Positions 24,101-36,100 of a stretch of DNA of 64,000 nucleotides are shown one piece after another (within the stretch, counting starts at the first letter, position 1; each line of letters starts with the position of its first letter). The position numbers and the translations under genes were made by a program. The notes beneath the pieces were generated by a model. It searched no databases and was not told where the DNA came from. It saw only the letters and a program-made list of their open reading frames with translations. Source of the DNA: Uranotaenia lowii (taxonomy: Eukaryota > Arthropoda > Insecta > Diptera > Culicidae). The stretch is taken from positions 22,728,002 to 22,792,001 of the forward strand of contig NC_073693.1 in assembly GCF_029784155.1 (NCBI RefSeq). The letters run 5' to 3'.

Positions 24101-25668
24101 ACCTGTGTTTCATTTCGCACATATCCATCCTCACTATCGGTGAAACTGAATCCGGTGCCAACTGGGTTATCGATGTAGATCAAATGATGATTCACATTCC
24201 AGGCAAACTCTCTGGGGACGGCTTTGAGGTTTTTCGAAATGAAGAACGGTCCGTTTTCTTCGAACAAACCGAACAAAGATGAGGCTCCGGGACCGCCTTG
24301 CAGCCAAAGTAAGACCGGGGTGTTGGGGGCAGCATTCTTAGCCGGGAAATACCAGAAGAACATATTGGAATTGTAACGTTTGTCCACGGTGAAAAATCCA
24401 CTGTAACTCTCGAATCCCACAATGCGGCTATGCTTGACACGGGCTGCCGTTTGGGCGTCCTTTATTTTCCCAGCTTCGAGGTAGGGCGTCAAAATTAACG
24501 GCTCACCATTTTCACCTCTATTGTTCGGGACGCTACGCAGGGTTTTGCTTTTCATAAATTTAGAGTACGGATTAATGAAGGACCCGTCTGTGACAGCAAC
24601 CACCGCCAAGGTCATCAACAATAACCGGAGCATTTTTGCTGTCATGCAAAAGCGGGAGATACTAATTCGATTAGAGAGTTTCTAGAAACAAATTGAACTG
24701 CACTGCTCGGCGAATGATTCGAAACTGAAATGGCATAAAGTTCCTCTGTCTGATTGAGGCATATTATGTTGATTGAGTTTGTTTGCCGACGAAGCGATAA
24801 GGATGAGCTCGATAATGATTGGCCCAGACCCAAACAGAGGCTCATCTACGAGCTGATCTAGCAATTTGCATATTGATTGTCTCAACCATTATTTCTTATC
24901 GCCTTAGTTCAATAAACTTAATCGTTTTTCTTCCCTTTTCCAGGTGTCGTTTTCACCAGCGGCCTTTTTGCGGTGGCAGCTTGCGGCTTGTTCGGGATTT
25001 TCTGCGTCCTCAGCATTCTGCAAATAGCGATGATCTCGTCACGGGATCGTATCTGCATGAAGTACACAAGCTTGATAACGCTCAAGCTAGTTCTGGTGGT
25101 ACTCGCAGCGCTCCTATCGCTAGCTTCGGCAGTACTATTTGCGCTACAAACCGATGATACCCGGGCAGGATTCCGCATAACCCGGGGCATTTCGTTCTAT
25201 CTGCAGATAGTGGTCGTAGGCCTAGCGTTGGCACTTCTGGCGTTGGCCATGTACGACAAAATTTTGACCAAACGAACCGATGGCGATCCGACGATGATCG
25301 TGACGTCAAATGGATCGACCACCTACAACAATCCCGGCTTCCGAGAAACCAATGGTATGTGGGAAATGTAAATTCGTTTACCCTTTTCTATTGATTTATT
25401 ACTTTTTCGCATTTCAGGTATCGCTGTTACCTCGTCCAGTGGCCGCCCATATTCCAGCATCAATGGCAGTGTGCAATCGATGAACACAACCGTTACCACC
25501 ATGTCGGCCTCTACGATCGGATCGGTCACGCGGACGCCACTCCGATCGAGCCTAAAGAAACCTCGACCCCAGAACGGGGATGGCCTGGGCATTCGAAATC
25601 CGGGTTACTCCGAAAATGGTGGCACCATCAAGAAGGTGCGAATCCAGACGCACAGTACCGAAGTTTGA
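15150..25668 (+). CDS. Claudin/PMP22-like four-TM membrane protein, 4 exons
   Basis: Exons 15150-15267, 15351-15440, 24944-25354 and 25418-25668 join in phase (870 nt, 289 aa), all with GT-AG introns of 83 bp, 9.5 kb and 63 bp. Four hydrophobic segments are visible: about residues 9-33, 71-97, 108-133 and 147-168. The first extracellular loop has W48-x2-C51-x8-C60, the pattern of the claudin/PMP22/EMP superfamily, whose members form septate or tight junctions or regulate membrane organisation. The cytoplasmic tail (about 120 residues) is Ser/Thr-rich and basic. The start is the first ATG after an in-frame-free 5' leader. Keeping the last intron would give a shorter tail ending MWEM at 25371. 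The carboxypeptidase gene lies antisense in intron 2. I do not assign a specific orthologue. Confidence 0.85.
15600..17241. other. Intron 2 sequence of the claudin-like gene, AT-rich
   Basis: No second gene or clear element boundary is seen, apart from a dispersed repeat at about 16741-16912. Confidence 0.4.
16741..16912. repeat. Dispersed repeat, copy A
   Basis: About 170 bp shared with 18700-18870: TTGTATGG...CCCTTCCAGAAAAAGTGAG, then GAAAC-ATAC/TTAA-AAACCATCTC, GACC-AAAAACCC and a CGATCGTCCGT-like end. The two copies are in the same orientation and about 80 percent alike by eye. Termini are not defined. Confidence 0.6.
17242..18031. mobile_element. Non-autonomous DNA element with CAGGGTGGCC ends
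   Basis: CAGGGTGGCCACCC at the left and GGCCACCCTG at the right form short inverted repeats around 790 bp of AT-rich, non-coding DNA. The flanks ATTTTAA (17235-17241) and TTTTTAA (18032-18038) could be a weak duplication. The CAGGG terminus suggests hAT, but this is not certain. Confidence 0.5.
18700..18870. repeat. Dispersed repeat, copy B
   Basis: Second copy of the sequence at 16741-16912 (CCCTTCCAGAAAAAGTGAG and following phrases). It is followed by a G-rich run at 18867-18881 and a C-rich run at 18900-18912 that could pair with each other. Confidence 0.6.
19525..19605 (-). repeat. Possible tRNA-like SINE fragment
   Basis: Read on the minus strand it has a box A-like GGGCTAACGCGCC, a central arm (GTTGTACTGAAGCAG) and a box B-like GCGGGTCCTACC. 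The T-arm does not pair well and there is no acceptor stem. It may be a SINE fragment. Confidence 0.3.
19783..21002. mobile_element. Foldback DNA element with convergent tRNA-like arms
   Basis: The ends GGGGAGATGGGGGCATAATG and the complement of CGTTATGCCCTTATCTCCCC are inverted repeats flanked by TA (19781-19782, 21003-21004). Inside, about 165-bp arms (20036-20205 and 20430-20603) are inverted copies of each other. Each arm contains a Pol III-like A box (TTGGCCTATTGGTAAGG), a B box-like GTTCGATTCC or diverged form, and a following T-run, both pointing to the centre. A GGCATAATGAG motif recurs about six times. It has no coding capacity. A second, split copy lies at 2868-3384 and 6190-6290. 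Confidence 0.75.
21005..21957. other. AT-rich intron sequence
   Basis: Nothing beyond short chance ORFs can be supported here. Confidence 0.4.
21958..22960. pseudogene. Unassigned coding-like remnant in intron 2
   Basis: Composition turns coding-like here. Plus-strand frames at 22172-22459 (DSICEMKTYFDMAPGD, RHALGKFLKRKNRSLAEMA) and 22525-22842 (LEEEPPEPWRSGWFSKE) are broken by stops. The tail at about 22800-22950 repeats CCTAATTTTGG phrases. I do not recognise a family; it may be a decayed retrotransposon gag or a processed pseudogene. Confidence 0.3.
23206..24645 (-). CDS. Serine carboxypeptidase S10 (vitellogenic carboxypeptidase-like) with one in-frame TAG
   Basis: One uninterrupted frame of 480 codons, except a TAG at codon 290 (23776-23778). 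It has a signal peptide (residues 1-21), the oxyanion motif WLQGGPGASS (114-123), nucleophile Ser211 in GESYAGKYVPA, Asp397 in NGQLDIIC and His454 in RDAGHMVPRDQP, so the whole triad and the C-terminus are conserved. Length fits secreted family members of about 470 aa, which remove C-terminal residues in lysosome- or yolk-type compartments. An AATAAA signal lies at 23082-23087. It is intronless and antisense within intron 2 of the claudin-like gene. The TAG splits the triad: a truncated product would keep Ser but lose Asp and His. It may be a recent pseudogene, an allele, readthrough or a base error. Confidence 0.85.
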
Positions 25669-26782
25669 AGCGGACACATGTGTCGGTGTTTTTTTTCTTT
25701 CTATGGGAACAACTTAGCAGAATCACACAATATTTCTGTGTTGCGCGAGCTAGCAAGTGTAGAAGATCTTTTATCTGAGTAGACGATCTTATTTTACGTT
25801 GTTATTTGTTGGCGTGTCGAACATGTTACAAGTGGCGGTGAGGCGAAGGAGGACAAAATCATACTTAAGTTTATCGGCGCAGAAATCGGATAAAGTTTAT
25901 ATGGCAGATCTGAGCTAAGTGTTATTTAGTCATAGTCGTTTAGAAGTATCTGGGTTCTGTTGAATGAGTAAAACAAAAAGAGCTGTGTTGTGCACTTCAA
26001 AAGTACTGATTGTAAATAGCACCACGCAAAACGATTACCGAAATGAATTGAAATTCAAAGACGTACTATAAATCTGTAGAGGATAGTGTTTGTATCTAGG
26101 GAAGTAATAATTTGAAACAGTAGAGTTAAAAAGCGAAAAACATGCCAATTAATTTATGAAGCCGAGAAATTCGAATGGAAACCAAGTGCACTTTAAGGTG
26201 TGGCCTTAGTGAACGCACACTGCGCAATAATGAAACCGTAGGAAGAAAGCTAGGAGAAAATATGAATTATCTCATATTTTAACAATATCATAGAAAGAAA
26301 TTTATGTATCAAAAAGCATCAAGGATTTCCGGTGAGGCCTTTTTTATTGAAAGTTTGATAATCGTTTTCGCTTCAACGTATTTTTTTGTACAAACGTACT
26401 AAACTTTACAATCAGCATTCTTACCCCTTAGATTTGGATAGGTATTATAATTTTAAGTTGAATACTTTAGTCTTCCAGATGCATGAGGATCTGATTCAAT
26501 CATTTGTTTGTGACAGTTTAGTTTTTATACATTTACTATATACCTAGAGTTTATTTTACTAGTGCACTTTACTTTCAAAGTGTAGAATCTCGAAAATGAA
26601 AAACGATCCGTCCTGATGAAACGTTGTACTATTGCAATAGGAGCAGAAGAAAGGGAAAGAAGAAGTATTGTAGTTGTCGATTCGCATTAATACAAAACAG
26701 TTCTGTGATTCATTCAAAATGAATTGTGACAATGTAAAAAAATAAAATTTCATCACTAACAAAAATCACGCTTTTCAATAAA
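25669..26782 (+). other. 3' UTR of the claudin-like gene
   Basis: About 1.1 kb without a gene after the stop codon. AATAAA signals occur at 26741-26746 and 26777-26782, and either could end the transcript. The SdhB transcript arrives from the other side. Confidence 0.6.
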
Positions 26783-26887
26783 AATCCGAACTTATTCCAC
26801 AACAGTATGATTTGATGGGTTTTTGTTCTTTTAGCTATTTCCGAAAAAAAAGTACACCACGTTTTGCAACCAAGCTCCAGGAGTGGT

Positions 26888-26893
26888 TTTATT
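26888..26893 (-). terminator. Candidate poly(A) signal of SdhB
   Basis: TTTATT on the plus strand is AATAAA on the minus strand, about 245 bp past the SdhB stop codon and about 105 bp from the opposing signal of the claudin-like gene. Confidence 0.5.
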
Positions 26894-27136
26894 ATTTTTT
26901 CTCGTAATTCGACTGAAACATAAATAATTTAAGCTGTTGTTTTGTGCATCCACTAGATCCAAAGATGATGCAAACTACTATTTAAAGAAGTACCACAACT
27001 ATAACTTGCAAATTTCGGTGTTGCTTTTCATTTCCTGCACCTTTAGTTAATTTTTTTCACTTGCTAGGTGTTTTGTGATAGGTTTCAAAATATTTCAAAT
27101 AGAAATAAAAAAATAGGTCTGAAGCATTAAATACTC

Positions 27137-30100
27137 TTACTTGTGGTGCAGGGCGGCCGTCTCCAGTCCGGGGTTGTCCTTCTTGGCTATGCCAGAAAGC
27201 AGCTTCTTGATTTCGGCGATGGCCTTGCCCGGATTCAGGCCCTTCGGACAGGTGCGGGTACAGTTCATGATCGTGTGGCATCGGTACACGCTGAAGGGAT
27301 CCTTCAGCCGGTCCAGTCGGGCCGTGGTGGACTCATCGCGGGAATCGATGATCCACCGGTAGGCCTGCATCAGCACGGCCGGACCGAGGTACTTGTCGCC
27401 GTTCCACCAGTACGATGGGCATGAGGTTGAGCAGCAAGCGCACAGGATGCACTCGTATAGACCGTCGAGCTTGGCGCGATCGTCCACCGACTGGAGGTAT
27501 TGGGCATCGCCCTTCTTCTCCGTAGATTCGTTTCTGGCGGGAGGGAATACGAATTTATATTAATATAAACTGATATCATCTTGAGAATTCAATGTCTTAG
27601 TACCTAACAAATAAAAAGCTGTTTTGAATTAAAGCAATGTGAGGGGACCCAGACAAAGGTGATGGAGAAGCAACGTCTTGATAAAGTGGTTAATACATTT
27701 CGTATCTTTTTGAGGAAATGCGGCGTAAGATTTCCTGGTCTTATAGAGCGGATCGCTTCAACAGAGCTGAGACTATCTGTTATAATGAAGTAGTGTTCAA
27801 CAGGTCGTGTGGCGATACTATCCAAGGCCCAATGAATAGCAGCTAACTCTGCTATAAACACAGAGCATGACGACTCGAGGCTGTAAGAGGCGCTAGATAT
27901 TTCGTTGAACACTCTAAATCTCGTTTCTAAAAGTGTCCACGATGAAATTGCCACCCATACTTTCTTCAGTTCCTCGACTGTCTTCACTACCTTAGGTCGT
28001 TTAAGAAGGTGTTGCTTCATAATCGCCCAGTACTTCTCGATGGGGCGGAACTTCGGAGTTGGGATTGATTGGGAGTTGGGAGGGTTGAACATTTTCGGAT
28101 CGAAATTGACCTTATTGTCCGCATACCACTCCAGCACATCCTTGGAGTAGTGGCATGAGGCCAAATCTGACCAGAGGATTGTTGGGACGTTGTCCCATCT
28201 GTCCCTTCATCGTGTCTTGGGTCACAAAAGGTGCACTCCGCTTCCCGCACGTGCAGATGGCTTGCCAAACCAGGAATTTATTCGCAAATTTGGACATCTT
28301 CTGAGTGCGGACATGCTCCGGAACGCTGAACTTATCCTTGGCCGTGAAAAACAGGTTGCCGGGGATCTGTTTGAAGTCGGCCTTCACATATGTTTCGTCG
28401 TCCATTATGCAGCATTCAACTTTCGTCAGCATGTTGAGGTACAACTTCTTGGCACGGGTTTTGGCGAACTTTTTCTGCTTCTCGTCGCGATTAGGAGCCT
28501 TTTGTACCTAGAAAGTTCGAAGCCCAGCCTTAGTTTTGAGCTTCTGGATAAAACTTCGGCTTAGGTGCAGCTTCTTAGCCACATCCCGAACGGAGGCGTT
28601 CGGGTTTCGGTTGAAGGCCCCAACTACGCGGTTGTGATTTTTGGTGTTGTGCGGAATACTTTTTCCTTCACTCCTGGGCATCCGATCGGTGGTCAATCGT
28701 TTCTCGAACCGCTTAATAACTCGCGACACCTTGGATTTCACGATTCCCAACGTTTTAGCGATGGAACGATGCGAGAGACCTTGTTCTCGTGATGAATGCG
28801 CAAGATTTTTATCACGCACAAGCCGTTCTTTCGATTTCCGCGAGTATTGATCACAGGACTTTAAAACTTGCAGGATGTAAACAATGCACTTTGAACTAAT
28901 TCCACTCAAATTTTTATTAAGTTCTACTCAACGGTTAAAAAGTTAGAGCAATTCCATAGTGTGGCAATTTCATCGTGGACACCCTTTATAAAGAACCCAT
29001 CGGTAAAGAACATTTTTTCAGCATCGACGTGTCTGTATTTAGCTTCGAAAATTGTGGACGGTGTGTGTCCGGGATTCCACGGATTTCCTGCGGCATAGAC
29101 AAAACAAACTGGACAGAAGAATTATCGTAGTCAGGGCTGCAAACACGAGTTGGAGAGTACGAAGAAGGGTTGATTGACATGCTTATGAAGTTTGTTTCAC
29201 ATAGAATCTGGTCGAATAAAATAGATCATTTCTCCGAAAAGAAATAACGTACAACAAAAGTAAAAATGTCATTTTGTTGGGTTTTATTAGGATGGATTAT
29301 TTTCATAAAAGTGCAATAAATGCACTAAAAATAATACAAGTATTGGAATTGCCAATACTTGCCTTAAATGGATACATTCATACTTAATTGAAAGAATTCA
29401 ATATGTAAAGCTGGGGAATGTCAGATCCGGTGCATTCTCGGTTAACAGTGGTGTGCCACAAGGGAGTCACTTGGGACCTCTTCTCTTCATCACTGTTATG
29501 AACGAGTTCCCCGAGGTACTGCAGGACGTTTTTGTGCTGATATACGCTGATGATTTCAAAATGTTTCTCCCTGTTCGCAACCTGAAGGATTGCTCGACTC
29601 TGCAAAACGCACTGCACCGTTTTTCGGACTGTTGCAGAACCTATGGATTGAAGTTGAACGCCTCAAAATGCAGTGTTATATCGTTTTCTCGGAAGCTAAC
29701 AAACATCATGTATGATTATCGCCTTGAAAACAGCTTGATTATCACTAGAAAGGCCTCTGTAAAGGATCTTGGAGTCGAGATAGACAAAGAACTGAATTTC
29801 ACGAAACATATAGAGCAGGTAGTGGCCAAAGCTAACTCTATGTTTGGAATGATCAGTAGAGTCTGCCATGAGTTGAACGACCCCTACACAATCGTCTCAA
29901 TTTATGAAGGTTTAGTTCGGACTACAATCGAGTACGCCAGTGTTGTTTGGCAACCCTACTACAGTGTTCACGTAAACAGATTGGAAAGAGTTCAAAAGAA
30001 ATTTCTCAAATACGCTCTGAGGAATCTTGGATGGCAAGATGAAATGCCGGATTACCGAGCCCTGTGCATGCTGGTCGGATTGGATTCGCAGGAAATCAAA

Positions 30101-33100
30101 CGATGCATTATTTTTCAAGGATTTGACAAGTGGAAGATTTTATTCGCCGTACATGCTTTCGCAAATATCCCCCAATGAAGGACGCAGTAGTCTACGCAGC
30201 GTAAGGCCATTCTAGCTTTTAAACAGGATACAGAATTACGCGAGAAACGAACCAATGTACAGGATGATGGCACTTTACAATGCACATGTAGAAGAAATTA
30301 ATCTTAATATGTCCAGAAACCAAATCAAAGATAATATTATTGGGATGAATAAACCCATTGGGCTTAAAATCCCGGAAAAAAAAGAAAAAAAAGATAATAT
30401 TAAGAGGTGTTTTATATAAAATTACGATCGATGTTAATTTTTAAGTTTAAATTCAGATAAAAGGCTTAAGCCTAGGATCATCATCAAATAAATAAATACA
30501 TAAAAATCATTCGTCAGCTTTTCGAATGCATTTTCGAACCTTTTTGTGATACCACTTATTATTTTCTGCACAGTACTGCTGGAAACCTTATTCGCCATCT
30601 TGTTCCACCACTTTTGCATTTGAGCGGTTTTTTCATGGTTTTGCCACATCTCTTCAGTTTGCCCTTAACTATTGCCCAATATTTCTCGATGGGACGAAAA
30701 TCCGGACAGTTTGGTGGATTGATATTTTTTTCAACAAAATCGATCTTGTTCTCCTTATACCACTCAACGACATCCCGGCTGTAGTGGCAGCTTGCCAAGT
30801 CCGGCCAGAACTTCACCGTATCTTTGTGAGACCGAATGAATGGCAAAACCCTCTTCTGGAGACATTCTTCTTTGTAAACATTTCCATTCATTGTGTCCTC
30901 AGTGATGAAAATCTTAGTTTTCTTCCCACAACTACAGATCCCTTGCCAAATCATCAACTTACGAGCAAATTTATCTGCGAAAACAAACTTGAATCTACCC
31001 GAAACATTCTCTTTACGCTTCGCAAGGTAAAATTTGTTACCTGGTATTTGTCCAAAATCCATTTTAACGTAAGTTTCGTCGTCCATCAAAATGCATCCGT
31101 TGTACTTGGTCAACACTTTCTCCCACAACTTCCTTGCCCTAGTTTTGGCAACCAGGTTTTGTTTCAGCGTCCTGTTGGGGTGTTTGTGATACGACCGCAA
31201 GCCTTCTCGCAAACAAATTCGTCGAGCTGTACTGTGGTTCGTTTTGAACTTTTTCGCCAAATCACGTAAGGAGATTCCAGGATCATTGTGAACTGATCGA
31301 ATTACCTTTGCTCGCAGCTTCCGGTCGTATGTTCCACTTTTACGCCTGGTTTGTTTTGCTCGATCCACCGTAAGGGTCTCCCGGTAACGTTGCAGCACCG
31401 AATTTACAGACGATTTTGGATATTTCAGGAATTTCGCGATCTTTACCCCTGACCACGTCGGTTTCTCTACGTGAGTGTGCAGAATTTTCTCTCGCCTTTC
31501 GCGTTCCATCTTCGATAACTTTTGACTGACTGTATGTATTGGTTTGGCATTATTTTTGGCCCAGAGTATTATATTGCTCCTACAGAGAAAAGTTGGATTT
31601 TTGCAACTCTTCCAAAAGAAGAAGAAAAACTACCGCAAGACGTCAAAGCTGTTGCACTGAAACAAACAATTCAGATTATATTTATGAGTTTTTGCGGGCA
31701 AAAAAAAACCATTGTTTAAAAGTCAATTATGAATGATGCAGTGACATTTAAATCCGTTTTCAATGCACTTTACCAATTCTTAAATAATTTATCGCATTTA
31801 TCTAGAAAAGAAATGTATCACATCATTGATTTGAAAAACAAAACTGGAACCAATCTATTTCTTTATTTATAAAAATTTATAGTATAAAGGCATTTATTTT
31901 ATAACTTTAAAGCGGATGGTATAATAAGAGCGACACGTCAAGAAACGCGACGGAACAAGCATCACTTTGTTCAGAATCATTTATAGTCCATGTCATAATT
32001 ACAAAAAATATAGTGAAGGGATTATTGTTTTCGACGTCTCAAGAAAAAATCTAATTCCATTAATTTGCAGTAGAAAAGTTGACTTCAGTCTTACATATTT
32101 ACCATTCCTTAACAAATTGAGTTATAAAAATATTATCTCTTATAGTTGTAGAACAAAATATATTTCAAAAACTATTCTTTATCAATTAGCATGAAATGTA
32201 TTATTTTATTACCTATTTTCGTGATAAAACAACTGAAACAACCACTGATTTAAAAAAAAATGGTTGCCTAAACCAACCCTAAACATTTTTCAGATTTTTT
32301 TTCAATATCTTTTATTTAAAGAAAACCATTGATATTTTAGAAACATTTATTCAATTAAACAAACAATTTGAAACCATTTGGCTACTTAATTTCTACCGAT
32401 CAACATACAACGTAAGTAAAAAATATAAAAAATAATAAAATGGAATCAAATGTGATCGACATCTGTGCAATCGGGAATTTCATTTCATCTGTGCAATCGA
32501 GAATTTCATTGACTACTAATGAAAATGAATTTTCCGATGGAGCAATCGTTGATGTTGTAGGAATTGTTGAACGATCCATTTCCGCTCTGTTTCGGAAAAT
32601 TTTAAAAAGATTTTTTTCCTGTTGCATCTGTTAACCGTTCCGTTGAGTTATCAAACTTGCTAACCCAGGGGTGAGCAACCTTTTGAACCAAGGGGCCAAG
32701 TTAAATTTGAAATTTTGCCGGCGGGCCGCACTTGGAATAATTTTTTTGTGATAATTATCAGAGCTTCACATAATTTTTCATAACTACAAATTCTGGCGAG
32801 AACTTCCATTTAAGAATCTTCTGGAGCTTACCACAGTGATAACCAAGAGTGTGATTTTTTTCCAGCATTTAAAGTTGTTCTCAAAGTCTAGATTTTTTCC
32901 CCTACAAACGTTAAAAAACCCTTAATTGAAGTTCTGTATTGGATGTTGATCAAGGTTGTCGAAATCACAGAAAAAATGTTCAATTTCACATAGTTTTAAG
33001 CAACTTTTTTCAAAACTACATTCTATTCAAGAATTTTTATTCACATTTTTATCATTTTTAATCGTATTTAGATATCATTGAGATAGGATTTCTAGGGCTA

Positions 33101-36100
33101 TATTTGGTAATGTGGATTGCGAATAATAAGTGAAAAAACTCAATTCATCGATGTTTGTGATAAATCTTCCATCAAATTTCTTAAAAAAAGCATCACAGAT
33201 AATCGTCAAAGATATTTTGGATGGAATCACAGAATTTCAGATATCTATTGTTTTATCCAAGGTATGTATATATAAGAGGTGTAACGATATGAGAAACTTC
33301 CGATTCAGCCATTTTGATTTGGCTACTATGGAGTACGTGGAGTTTGTTTACCAACAAAGCCCTCAGCTTGAACAATTTTTCCGATATTTACAAACAAACT
33401 TACTGAAACTCACCGCGTTTTCCTCGCCTACTTACTGACAAAGTCAGAGAACCTTGTGATCTAATAACCTTGGTTTTATCAAGAACTAATAATTTTTGTG
33501 CGTAACTTTGATGCCGGCTGATTCATGTTGATAAACAATCTAAAATCGTTCACCCAGACTCTATTATTTAATTTTCGTAATTTTCGTCAATATTCAGAAA
33601 TAAAAAATATATCTCAAGTTTTTAGTTTATTTTTTTTTGCCAGTTGCCTATTTGAATTCTAACAAAACAAGCCTTTTTGTCGCATTGGATAGAATAATTT
33701 AAAACAAAAATTATCTGCTGAGCATATTTTTTATCATTCAACTTTATTTTTGCTTGAAATGAAAATAGTGACTTTACTAAAAGGGCTTCGAAACACTTTT
33801 GATCATGTAAAGGTTCCGATTTTTGGCTGTTCTTCCGACTCACTTTAACGGATTTTGCTCTCAAAGTGGAAGGAGTTAATTAATAAGGAAAAAGTATGCT
33901 GAGTAAAAAAAATAAAAAATAAAACGTTATGCCAATATTGCATTTATGCTTTGAACAGAACATGATAAACGCTTAAAATGCCAGAAAAAGTTAACAATTT
34001 GAAATTTTCCTAACTATCCATTGTAGAAAATAGTTACGGCATAAAAATTTGAAAAAAGCTTCGCGGGCTGCACAAAAGGGGCTCGCGGGCCACATGCGGC
34101 CCGCAGGCCGCGGGTTGCTCACCCCTGTGCTAACCCAATTTCCGATTGTTGTTGTTGTTGTTGTAAATTTTGGCAAGCTCTACTTTTTCCAGTCCCAAAA
34201 AATAGTACCCAAACAAACAATGGGGAATTGTATTAGGAGACGCATGCTTCTCCATTTCTGCTCTCAAAAGCGCCATACCTGAAAGCGATTTTGATTTTGA
34301 ATTTGCAAAATCATATTTCACTTCTACCTACCTTTTTATTCGCATTTGTTACTCTTTATCGAAGGACAACAAAAAACACCACCAGAAAAGAAACCTCAGA
34401 TATAAGATTATTTTCTTCAGTGTGACTCGGTTACACTGACAAAAATGCAGCCCATCAATCGAGCTGTCAAATTACGGTTGTCAAATTTCGGGTCTAACTA
34501 CCGTTGCGTGAATCCAATTTTTCTCTGAATACGCAATACTCTATATAACCACTTTCGTCCTATAGTATTTTTCGAAAGACACAGTGTGTCGATGATGAAC
34601 TTATGTTCAAATATTAAATCTGGCTTTTTCTAGGAAACTGAGAACTTCCTTTATTTTATCTTCGTCAAAGTTGTTTATGAGTTCGAGTAGATTTGTAGAT
34701 CTCTCCCAATCGTAATGGTTTCGAATATGATTGAATTGTATGCAATCAAACAGAGCGTGTTCGGTCGTAAAGTTCACCGAGCACATTCCGCATAGTTTCG
34801 ATTCGTTTATCCGCATAAGGCCAAGATAATATGGCGAGTAATCGTGTCCGCTTAACAGTCTGTTTGTTTTTCGGATTTGGACATTATTCATTTCTGTATT
34901 AAAATACCATGATTTTGTTACAAAGTTATTTTGAAAATGATAAAATTTCAATCCCTTGAGTTTGTTTGTGGCTATATCTTTGTACCATTCATTAATTTTT
35001 TTGATGTGGTCTATTTTATACCGCCTGATTGCGTCGTCTAGTCGCAGTTTGTTCTCTAGAATGGCCGGGGAAACTGTTCCTTGTTTGGCTAGTTGATCTG
35101 CATTCTCATTTCCATCTATTCCTACGTGTGAAGGTAGCCATTGGATGGTCGCATTTTTGCTTGTTGCTAGTGTGCAGATGTCATAGGTTACGTTGTCAAA
35201 GATTTTGGCTTTTTTATCCCTTTTTAAAATTTTGCAAGCTGCTTGTGAGTCAGTGAATATAACTGCCCTCCTTGTACTGTTTTCCGCTATTTGTTCGAGT
35301 GCAACTCTTATTGCTAAGAGTTCAGCCGAAGTTATACTTACTTCCTGTGCTAAGGCAAGGCTTATACTTATATTTGTAGTATTGCTAAAAATGCCAATGC
35401 CGCAATTGGTTCCAGATTTTGAAGCATCAGTGAACCAATGGTCATGAAGAGGATATTTTGTTCTAATCATTTCTTCAGTAAGTATTTTCAACACACTTGG
35501 AGACGTTATTTTTTTCCTCAGAGAGGATCCTGTGATTTGTTCTTCAACTGTGAGTTCAATTATGCTACAAGCCCTTTTTTGAATGTATAGTTTTTGAAAT
35601 TCATCGAAATTTTTTATATAGGTTTTTTCAATGAAGGAGTATTGTGTTTCTTTTTTAAGAGATTCCATATCGAGTGAATATAACTGTTGTGCAATAAGAT
35701 CGTTTTTAAAGATGTGATGAGCAATTCTTTTTTTGGCGAATAATTACCGTTTGAACATTAGAGGGCCTTCCCCACTCAATGCTGCTAAAGTGTTCACTGG
35801 TGTTGTTTTTGTACACCCCGTTGCTATGCGCAAACCTTGTCTGTTTATCGTTTCTAGCATGTTGCTGTATTTAGTTGCTGTATTTCCATATAAAATAGAA
35901 CCATAATTGAGGAAATTCCCGTAAAGTGCTTTGTGGTACATCATCATTACTTTTGGTGTACCTCCATGTTTAATTCCTCCAATTATCTTCAACATATTCT
36001 GCCTATCAACAAAGGATTTTTTTAAATTTTTGATGTGAATTCCGTATCGTAGTGTTTGATCTAGCGTGATGCCTAAGTATTTATAACTGGTGACTGTTTC

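Noticed and set aside
25355..25371. End of the claudin-like protein at MWEM
   Set aside because: A GTATGT donor and a TTTCAG acceptor 63 bp apart continue the frame for 83 more codons; intron retention is kept only as a possible isoform.
27604..28164. A novel 186-aa protein joining transposase and RNase H sequence
   Set aside because: It is read-through from a mariner into an interrupted LINE, lacks a start context and a full domain.
30434..31509. An active autonomous mariner
   Set aside because: The catalytic residues are present, but the C-terminus is frameshifted and no terminal inverted repeats could be located.
33130..33438. 102-aa ORF in the hAT element as transposase remnant
   Set aside because: No hAT dimerisation or BED motifs are visible; it looks like a chance frame in AT-rich DNA.
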